Below, one piece after another: positions 53,801 to 60,600 of a DNA stretch of 64,000 nucleotides. Source of the DNA: an uncultured Gammaproteobacteria bacterium (GTDB lineage: Bacteria > Pseudomonadota > Gammaproteobacteria > Eutrophobiales > Eutrophobiaceae). Each line of letters starts with the position of its first letter. Position 1 is the first letter of the stretch. The notes beneath the pieces are model-generated. The model had not been told where the DNA came from, searched no databases, and saw only the letters and a list, made by a program, of their open reading frames with translations. The stretch covers positions 3,372,042 through 3,436,041 of the forward strand of contig OY282354.1 in NCBI GenBank assembly GCA_958295485.1, written 5' to 3'. Made by a program: the position numbers and the translations under genes.

Positions 53801-53976
53801 CCGGTGCGGGTGGCAAACTCACTCGGCAGGTATTCCTTGATGGCCACCACCTTATTCAGGTGCGTGTCCTCAGCCCGGTAGGTGATGCCGAAGCCCCCGG
53901 CGCCCAGCACCGAGTGCAGCCGGTATTCCTCAAGCAGTGTGCCTGACGGCAAGGCGTGTATGTGATCCATACTCAT
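50815..53976 (-). CDS. Diversified receptor Ser/Thr kinase 3 (two FGE/CLec domains)
   Basis: 1053 residues. Kinase; membrane helix A-V-M-L-A-G-V-V-A-L-T-M-A-L-V-G-G-G-V-Y (about 332-352); a single stalk repeat; FGE/CLec domain 1 (about 400-685, variable window 651-675); peptidoglycan-binding-like domain (about 700-765); FGE/CLec domain 2 with variable window 1020-1043. The junction A-R-T-L-E-V-E-T-V-T-P-E after domain 1 matches that in kinases 1 and 6, so the three two-domain proteins descend from one fusion. The late N-W-N-G-G-Y insertion in W-V-Q-D-C-W is unique to this copy. Followed by a perfect hairpin and the avd remnant. Confidence 0.92.
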   Translation of the reverse strand: MSMDHIHALPSGTLLEEYRLHSVLGAGGFGITYRAEDTHLNKVVAIKEYLPSEFATRTGTRTVVPHSGTQAQDYHWGLTRFLDEARALARFDHPHLNKVHRYFEANGTAYLVLEYIEGETLGDLLDRRGALPEVELRRLLTEVLGGLAVVHEAGYVHRDVKPGNLMLRDEDGSAVLLDFGAARQAVGQRSRSVTSILTPGYAPIEQYDSKADDVGVWSDIYALGMVAYRCISGVGDGDLPDAVTRARGQRKGGRDWATAVAVGRGRYAEGLLQAIDWAIAVNEEDRPQSIAQWRAALSGEADGLAAVQGKDAVELASAPAAIPQDRKAGKSPRFAVMLAGVVALTMALVGGGVYWFAQTRADDEAYARARSAGTVASWEAYLQGYPAGRHADDARIRLQLTKLRPGQSFRDELGSGGQGPEMVVLPAGRFRMGCVSGRDCDDDEVPVHKVRLAQPFAISKYEVTRGEFRRFVAQAGYRTPAERSGGCVVLEGSEFTKKSSARWNNLEFNQSDTHPVVCVSWDDAVAYVAWLSSETGVRYRLPSEAEWEYAARAGTTTKYHFGDDESQLCRYANYGDRSINSSESCSDGVGLSTAGVGSYRPNGFGMYDMHGNVAEWVADCWNDSYVGAPSDGSAWERGDCGKRGLRGGAWVFVPRDLRAARRSGVFASDTLASAIGFRVARTLEVETVTPEAPASDAAVVEAALGLDRAERRRVQQGLTAAGFNPGLADGLFGEGTRSALRGWQASRGEAATGYLDAESAKTLLALGSELDPGRLFKDDLGSGGQGPEMVVIPAGRFRMGCVSGRDCYDWEKPVHEVSIAEPFALSKYEVTRGEFGRFVAQADYRTTVERGRGCAIWDGSDVTEKSSARWNNPGFNQSDAHPVVCVSWDDAVAYVKWLSSETGVRYRLPSEAEWEYAARAGTTTKYHFGDDESQLCRYANYRDRSINSSESCSDGVGLSTAGVGSYQPNSFGLYDMHGNVGEWVQDCWNWNGGYAGAPSDGSAWERGDCGKRILRGGSWYHSPPFLRSAYRVWLTFDPHSSYFGFRVARTLTP
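50848..50919 (-). other. Variable region (VR) of kinase 3, terminal
   Basis: 24 codons: Y-H-S-P-P-F-L-R, S-A-Y-R-V-W-L-T, F-D-P-H-S-S-Y-F. Shows the most aromatic fill of the set; variable codons TAC, CAC, TTC, TAC, GTC, CTC, TTC, TAC. Confidence 0.8.
51952..52026 (-). other. Internal VR-like region of kinase 3
   Basis: 25 codons: V-F-V-P-R-D-L-R, A-A-R-R-S-G-V-F, A-S-D-T-L-A-S-A-I, preceded by G-G-A-W. It departs most from the framework (an Arg replaces the usual NNC codon in A-x-R), as expected if it no longer receives template sequence. Confidence 0.65.
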
Positions 53977-54052
53977 TAGAAAAGGGCAGCTTGTTTAATA
54001 TCAATTTTACTTATTGCCATTGCGTTTCGTATCAGCCTAAAGAGGTAACGAT

Positions 54053-57000
54053 TCACGGGGTGAGCGTCCGCGCCACACGGAACCCGAAGCTGTAGCCACG
54101 GGGGTTATCGGTGACGCCCTGGCCGCGGAACGCGGCGCGGAGGATCTCCGGAGCATAGAGCCAGGAGCCGCCACGCAAAACGTGTCTGCCGCAGTCCCCG
54201 CTTGTCCACGCGCTCCCATTACTGGGGGCACCCGCATAACTGTCATTCCAGCAGTCCTGTACCCACTCGAACACGTTGCCGTGCATGTCATGCAGGCCAA
54301 AACTGTTCGGCTGATAGCTCCCCACCTCGGCAGTGCGCGCGCCAATACCATCCGAACACGACTCATTACTCCCAGAAAAGTTAATACTCCTGTCCGCATG
54401 ATTCGCATACCAGCAAAGTTGGGATTCGTCATCTCCGAAGTGATACTTTGTCGTGCTCCCCGACCGCGCCGCATACTCCCATTCCGCTTCGCTCGGCAAC
54501 CGGTAACGCTTGCCTGTCTCGGACGATAACCATTCCACGTACGCCACTGCGTCATCCCAACTCACGCACACCACAGGATGCGTATCCAACTGATCAAACC
54601 CCGGATTATCCCACCTCGCAGACGACTTCTCTGTGAATTCACTACCATCCCACACGTAACAGCCTCTGCCACGTTCCGCCGTTGTGCGGTAACCGGCTCG
54701 CGCCACAAAACGTCCAAATTCGCCCCGCGTCACCTCGTATTTCGATAGCGCAAACGGCTGGGCTATCCTCACTTCATGCACTGGCATCTCGTTATCCTCG
54801 CAATCTCTCCCGGACACGCAGCCCATGCGAAACCCACCCGCCGGAAGCACCACCATCTCCGGCCCTTGGCCGCCCGAACCCAGCTCATCACTGAATAACT
54901 GCCCGGGCCTTAACTCGGCCAACTTAACTTCCGTCTGCAAACGCCGTGCCTCGTCCGCATGACGTCCCGCAGGATAGGACTGCAAGTATTCTCCATATGT
55001 CGTCACTGTCCCTGCCGACCGCGCCCGGGCATACGCCTCATCATCCGCCGCAATCAACGCCTCCCGTCGCCAGCTGCGCGCCTCGTCAGCGTAAACCCCG
55101 TTCGGATACCTTCGCAGATACGCCCCTAATGACGCCATCGTCCCTACCGACCGCGCCTGGGCATACGCCGTATCATCCGCCGTAATCAACGCCTGACGCC
55201 GGCTGCGCGCCTCGTCAGCGTAAGTCCCGTCCGGATACTGGGACAGGTAACCTTCGAAGTCTGCCAGGTTCTGACTATCCTTGACCGACTCCCACAACTC
55301 GCGCTCCGCCGCCGCAATCAACGCCTGACGCCGGCTACGCGCCTTATCCGCATGACGCCCCGCAGGATGACCCTGCAAATACTCCTCCAACGACTCCATC
55401 GTCCCCACCGACCGCGCCCGGGCATACGCCTCATCATCCAACGCCTCCTGCTGCCGGCTGCGCGCCTTGTCCACATGACCACCCGCAGGATAGGACTGCA
55501 AGTATTCCCCATAAGCCACCACCGTCCCCGTCGACTGCGCCCGGGCATACGCCGCATCATCCGCCGCAATCAACGCCTGACGCCGGCTGTGTGCCTCGTC
55601 AGCGTGAGTCCCGTCCGAATACTGGGACAGGTAGCCTTCAAAGTCCGCCGGGTTCTGACTATCCTTGACCAACTCCCACTCCGCTTTGGCCTCCGCCGCC
55701 GCCATCAACGCCTGTCGCCGGCTGCGCGCCGCGTCAGCGTAAATCCCGCTCGGATACTGCCTCAGATAGCCTTCGAAATCCTCTGGACTGTCACTGCCCT
55801 TGACCGACTCCCACAGCTCGAACTCGGACCCCAAAGCCAACAGCGTCCTCGCCGATTCCGCATCCAGGTAGCCTGTCTCCACCTCATCTTGAGACGCCTG
55901 CCATTCCCTCAGCGCACTACGCGTACCCTCGCCAAACAAACCATCCACCGACCCCGGATGAAAGCCCGCCGCCGTCAACCCTTGCTGAACCCGCTGCCGC
56001 TCCGCTCGGGCCAACTCCAACGCCGCCTCCACTGCCAAGCCTGCCTCGGCAGTATCCGGACGTGGCTGGTTTTGTACAAACCAATACACGCCACCCCCCA
56101 CCAACGCCAATGTCAACGCCACCACCCCCGCCAACATAACAGCGAACCTGGGCGACCTCCCGGCTTTGCTGTCCTGAGGAATAGCAACCGGCGCCGATGT
56201 CGGCTCTGCCGCGCCTTCCCCCTGGACGTATGCCGACCCGTCCACTTCGCCCGATAACGCCGCCTGCCATTGGGCCACGCCCTGCGGGCGGTCTTCCTCG
56301 TTTACCGCCACCGCCCAATCAATCGCCCGCAACAAGCCCTCAGCGTAACGACCTGCCCCTACCGCCACCGTCGATGCCCAATCCCCACCCCCCTTGCGTT
56401 GGTCCCCCGAACGCGTCACCGCATCCGGCAACTGCCCGTCCCGCAACCCACTTACGCAACGATACGCCACCATCCCCAACGCATAAATGTCACTCCATGG
56501 CCCCACGTCCTCCACCCGCATACCATACTGCTCCACCGGCGCATACCCCGGCGTCAGTATCGACGTCACCGAGCGGGACCGCTGGCCCACCGCCTGCCGG
56601 GCCGCGCCGAAGTCCAACAACACCGCACTGCCGTCTTCATCCCGCAACATCAGGTTGCCCGGCTTGACGTCACGATGCACGTAGCCCGCCTCGTGCACTA
56701 CCGCCAAGCCCCCCAACACTTCCGCCAACAGCCGGCGCAACTCAACCTCCGGCAATGTCCCCCGCCGGTCAAGCAAATCGCCCAAGGTCTCCCCCTCAAT
56801 GTACTCCAGCACCAAGTAGGCCGTGCCGTTGGCCTCGAAATAACGGTGAACCTTGTTCAAGTGCGGGTGATCGAAGCGCGCCAAGGTGCGCGCCTCGTCC
56901 AGGAACCGGGTCAAGCCCCAGTGGTAGTCCTGCGCCTGCGTCCCCGAATGGGGTACTACCGTGCGCGTCCCGGTGCGGGTGGCAAACTCACTCGGCAGGT

Positions 57001-57145
57001 ATTCCTTGATGGCCACCACCTTATTCAGATGCGTGTCCTCCGCCCGGTAGGTGATGCCGAAGCCCCCGGCGCCCAGCACCGAGTGCAGCCGGTATTCCTC
57101 AAGCAGCGTGCCCGACGGCAAGGCGTGAATGTGATCCATACTCAT
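54053..57145 (-). CDS. Diversified receptor Ser/Thr kinase 2 (longest stalk)
   Basis: 1030 residues. Kinase domain with Y-A-P-V-E-Q-Y-G-M-R-V-E-D; membrane helix at about 337-357; peptidoglycan-binding-like domain (about 385-450); seven stalk repeats, the largest number in the array; one FGE/CLec domain, variable window 996-1020. Residues before the FGE domain are almost the same as in kinase 4, so the two share a recent common stalk. The ATG overlaps the stop of an upstream short frame (TAATG), which here is continuous with the 3' end of avd copy 1. No hairpin or avd follows; kinase 3 starts 76 bases on. Confidence 0.92.
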   Translation of the reverse strand: MSMDHIHALPSGTLLEEYRLHSVLGAGGFGITYRAEDTHLNKVVAIKEYLPSEFATRTGTRTVVPHSGTQAQDYHWGLTRFLDEARTLARFDHPHLNKVHRYFEANGTAYLVLEYIEGETLGDLLDRRGTLPEVELRRLLAEVLGGLAVVHEAGYVHRDVKPGNLMLRDEDGSAVLLDFGAARQAVGQRSRSVTSILTPGYAPVEQYGMRVEDVGPWSDIYALGMVAYRCVSGLRDGQLPDAVTRSGDQRKGGGDWASTVAVGAGRYAEGLLRAIDWAVAVNEEDRPQGVAQWQAALSGEVDGSAYVQGEGAAEPTSAPVAIPQDSKAGRSPRFAVMLAGVVALTLALVGGGVYWFVQNQPRPDTAEAGLAVEAALELARAERQRVQQGLTAAGFHPGSVDGLFGEGTRSALREWQASQDEVETGYLDAESARTLLALGSEFELWESVKGSDSPEDFEGYLRQYPSGIYADAARSRRQALMAAAEAKAEWELVKDSQNPADFEGYLSQYSDGTHADEAHSRRQALIAADDAAYARAQSTGTVVAYGEYLQSYPAGGHVDKARSRQQEALDDEAYARARSVGTMESLEEYLQGHPAGRHADKARSRRQALIAAAERELWESVKDSQNLADFEGYLSQYPDGTYADEARSRRQALITADDTAYAQARSVGTMASLGAYLRRYPNGVYADEARSWRREALIAADDEAYARARSAGTVTTYGEYLQSYPAGRHADEARRLQTEVKLAELRPGQLFSDELGSGGQGPEMVVLPAGGFRMGCVSGRDCEDNEMPVHEVRIAQPFALSKYEVTRGEFGRFVARAGYRTTAERGRGCYVWDGSEFTEKSSARWDNPGFDQLDTHPVVCVSWDDAVAYVEWLSSETGKRYRLPSEAEWEYAARSGSTTKYHFGDDESQLCWYANHADRSINFSGSNESCSDGIGARTAEVGSYQPNSFGLHDMHGNVFEWVQDCWNDSYAGAPSNGSAWTSGDCGRHVLRGGSWLYAPEILRAAFRGQGVTDNPRGYSFGFRVARTLTP
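54086..54160 (-). other. Variable region (VR) of kinase 2
   Basis: 25 codons: L-Y-A-P-E-I-L-R, A-A-F-R-G-Q-G-V, T-D-N-P-R-G-Y-S-F, one codon longer than most after the Pro. Variable codons CTC, TAT, ATC, TTC, GGC, GGC, AAC, GGC, TAC, AGC, TTC. Confidence 0.8.
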
Positions 57146-57175
57146 TAGAAAAGGGCAGCTCGTTCAATATCAATT

Positions 57176-57496
57176 TCACTTATTGCTATGGTCGAGACAC
57201 CGCAAGTCCCGCGCCAGCCGGCAGAGAAACCGGAGCTTTTCGAGGCCCAGGTTGGCGCGGGTGAGATAATCGCCGCGGCGCTTGGTGTAGGTGGCTTCAA
57301 TCAAGCGTTCCAAAACGTCTAATGCGGTTGCCTGGATACGGTCGCCAAGGAGGAATTTCCGGCTACGGGGAAAGCGTTCGACGACGGGCGCCAGCCAGAC
57401 GATGAAACGAGAGTGCGCTTCCAGCGCCGCCCCGGTGGCGCGGGCGTGGTCCACAGGGACAACCGGGTGCCTGTCGGACTGCTCATTTGTCTTCAT
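57176..57496 (-). CDS. avd: DGR accessory variability protein Avd, copy 1
   Basis: 106 residues, full length, with the same helical motifs as copy 2 (E-R-F-P-R-S-R-K-F-L-L-G-D-R-I; L-G-L-E-K-L-R-F-L-C-R-L-A-R-D-L). It lies 117 bases downstream of kinase 1 after the hairpin and just 30 bases before kinase 2, in the same direction. Strong conservation of both copies, with differences mainly in the N-terminal ten residues, suggests selection for function. The missing partner is the reverse transcriptase. Confidence 0.9.
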   Translation of the reverse strand: MKTNEQSDRHPVVPVDHARATGAALEAHSRFIVWLAPVVERFPRSRKFLLGDRIQATALDVLERLIEATYTKRRGDYLTRANLGLEKLRFLCRLARDLRCLDHSNK

Positions 57497-57542
57497 TATA
57501 ACCCACCGTGCCTGAATTCATGCCAAGACAATAAATTTCTAA

Positions 57543-57565
57543 CCAAGGGGGCGTAGCCCCCTTGG
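57543..57565 (-). other. Perfect 10-bp hairpin 3' of kinase 1 VR
   Basis: CCAAGGGGGC and GCCCCCTTGG with a 3-base loop, 49 bases after the kinase 1 stop. The spacer to the stop contains the C19A8 run. Same sequence and place as the hairpins after kinases 3 and 4. Confidence 0.78.
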
Positions 57566-57567
57566 AA

Positions 57568-57594
57568 CCCCCCCCCCCCCCCCCCCAAAAAAAA
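57568..57594. repeat. C19A8 homopolymer pair
   Basis: 19 C followed by 8 A on the plus strand, between the kinase 1 stop and the hairpin. The equivalent place after kinase 3 is C7A5 and after kinase 4 C4A7, so the run has expanded here. It is intergenic, so no reading frame depends on it. Confidence 0.9.
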
Positions 57595-57613
57595 GACGTA
57601 AAGAGGTAACGAT

Positions 57614-60600
57614 TCACGGGGTGAGCGTCCGCGCCACACGAAAGCCGAAGCTGCCGCTGCGGAGATCGGAGGTGAGCCCGTAGCGGTACGCGGCACGGAG
57701 GAACCTTGGATTGAGGCTCCAGGTGCCGCCGCGCAAAACGCGATCGGCGCAGTTCCCGCTTGTCCAGGTGCTCCCATCACTGGGAGCACCCACATAACTG
57801 TCGTTCCAGCAATCCTGTACCCACTCCCGCACGTTGCCGTGCATGTCATACAAACCAAAATCATTTGGCCGGTAACTCCCAACCTCGGCAGTACGCTCGC
57901 CAACGCCATCCGAACATGACTCATTACGCCAGGAAAAATTAGTACTTCTGTCCGCATGATTCGCATACCGGCAAAGTTGGGATTCGTCATCCCCGAAGTG
58001 ATACTTTGTTGCGCTGCCCGACCGCGCCGCATACTCCCATTCCGCCTCGCCCGGCAATCGGTAACGCACACCCGTCTCGGACGATAACCATTCCACGTAT
58101 GCCACTGCGTCATCCCAACTCACACACACCACAGGATGCGTATCCGACTGATTAAATCCCGGATTATTCCACCTCGCAGACGACTTCTCTGTCCACTTAC
58201 TACCATCCCACACGTGACAGCCTCCGCTACGCTCCGCCGTCGTGCGGTAACCGGCCTGCGTCACAAAACGGCCAAATTCACCACGCGTCACCTCGTATTT
58301 CGATAACGCAAACGGCTGGGCTATCCTCACTTCATGCACCGGTTTCTCCCAATCAAAACAATCTCTCCCGGATAAGCAACCCATGCGAAACCGACCTGCA
58401 GGGAGCACCACCATCTCCGGGCCCTTGCCGCCCGAAGCCAACTCATCTTTGAACAACCGTCCAGGCCCCAACTCGGACCCCAAAGCCAGCAGCGTCTTCG
58501 CCGATTCTGCATTCAGGTAGCCCGTCGCCGCCTCATCTCGAGATGCCTGCCAGTCCCTCAGCGCACTACGCGTGCCTTCACCAAACAAACCGTCCGACAA
58601 CCCCGGATTAAAACCCGCCGCCGTCAATCCCTGCTGAACCCGCCGACGCTCCGCCCGGTCCAACCCCAACGCCGCCTCCACCGCCGCCGCGTCGGATGCC
58701 GGCGCTTCCGGCGTGACCGTTTCCACTGCCAGCGTCCGCGCCACACGAAACCCGTAGATGCTGTCGCGGCTATCGGTGGAGAACCAGCCGCGGAACGCGG
58801 AACGGAGGAGCCTCGGAGCGTTGCTCCAGGAACCGCCGCGCAAAACGCGCTTGCCACAGTCCCCTCGCTTCCAAGCACTCCCATCACTAGGGGCACCCAC
58901 ATAACTATCGTTCCAGCAGTCCTGTACCCACTCCCACACGTTGCCATGCATGTCATGCAGACCAAAACTGTTCGGCTGATAGCTCCCAACCTCGGCAGTA
59001 CGCTCGCTAACGCCATCCGAGCACGACTCATTACGCCAGGAAAAGTTAGTACTCCTGTCCGCATGATTCGCATACCGGCAAAGTTGGGATTCGGCGTCCC
59101 CGAAGTGATACTTTGTCCTGCTGCCCGACCGCGCCGCATATTCCCATTCCGCCTCGCCCGGCAATCGGTAGGGCTTGCCCGTCTCGGACGATAACCATTC
59201 CGCGTACGCCACTGCGTCATCCCAACTCACACATACCACAGGATGCGTATCCGACTGATTAAACCCCGGATTATTCCACCTCGCAGACGACTTCTCTGTC
59301 ACTGTACTACCATCCCACACGTAACAACCTCTGCCACGCTCCGCCGTCGTGCGGTAACCGGCCTGCGCCACAAAACGGCCAAATTCGCCCCGCGTCACCT
59401 CGTATTTCGACATGGCAAACGGCTCTGCGATACTCACTTCATGCACTGGCATCTCGTTATCCTCGCAATCCCTCCCGGATACGCAACCCATGCGAAACCG
59501 GCCGGCCGGAAGCACCACCATCTCCGGGCCTTGGCCACCCGAACCCAACTCATCACTGAATGACTGTCCAGGCCTTAAATCGGCCGCTCTGGCTTCCTGC
59601 AAACGCCGCGCCTCGTCCGCATGACGCCCCGCAGGATAGGACTGCAAGTATTCCCCATACGCCGCCACCGTCCCCGCCGACTGTGCCCGGGCATACGCCG
59701 CATCATCAGCCGTAATCAACGCCTGCCGCCGGCTGCGCGCCTCGGCAGCATGAGTCCCGTCCGGATACCGGGACAGGTAGCCTTCAAAGTCCGCCGGGCT
59801 CTCACTGCCCTTGACCGACTCCCACAACTCGAACTCGGACCCCAAATCCAGCAGCGTCTTCGCCGACGCCGCATCCAGGTGGCCCGTCACCGTCTCACCT
59901 CTAGACGCCTGCCAGTCCCTTAGGGCGCTACGCGTGCCCTCGCCAAACAAACCGTCCGCCGACCCCGGCTGAAAGCCTGCCGCGGTCAACCCCTGCTGTA
60001 TCCGCCGCCGCTCCGCCCGGGTCAACCCCAACCCCGTCTCCACCGCAGCGCCGTCGGACGCCGCCGGTTCCGGCGTGGCCGTATCCACTACCGATATCTG
60101 TACTGGCGAATCCGGCTCGGTGGGTTGCCCTTCTCCGGCTGGCTGGTCTGCCGATTGGTCAGTAACCGCAGGGGCAGGTTCCACTGCCAAGTCTGCCTCG
60201 GCAGTATCCGGACGTGGCTGGTTTTGCATAAACCAATACACGCCGCCCCCCACCAACGCCAATAGCGCGACCCCCGCCAGCAACACTGTCAACATGGACG
60301 ATAGCCCTGCCCTGCTATCTTGAGATGTTGGCGCCAGTGACGGGGACGCTGCCGGCTTTGCTGTACTTCTCCCCTTTCCCTGTATATATGCCGTCCCGTC
60401 CGCCTCGCCTGATAATGCCGCCCGCCATTGGGCCACGCCCTGCGGGCGGTCTTCCTCGTTTACCGCCACCGCCCAATCAATCGCCCGCAACAAGCCATCA
60501 GCGTAACGTCCGCTCCCTACCGCCACCGCCGACGCCCAATCCCCGCCCCCCTTGCGTTGATCCCCCGAACGCGTCACCGCATCCGGCAACTGCCCGTCAC

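Noticed and set aside
57496-58113. ORF containing a poly-Gly stretch
   Set aside because: The Gly run is simply the C19 homopolymer read in frame, and the rest is an out-of-frame copy of the kinase 1 3' end.
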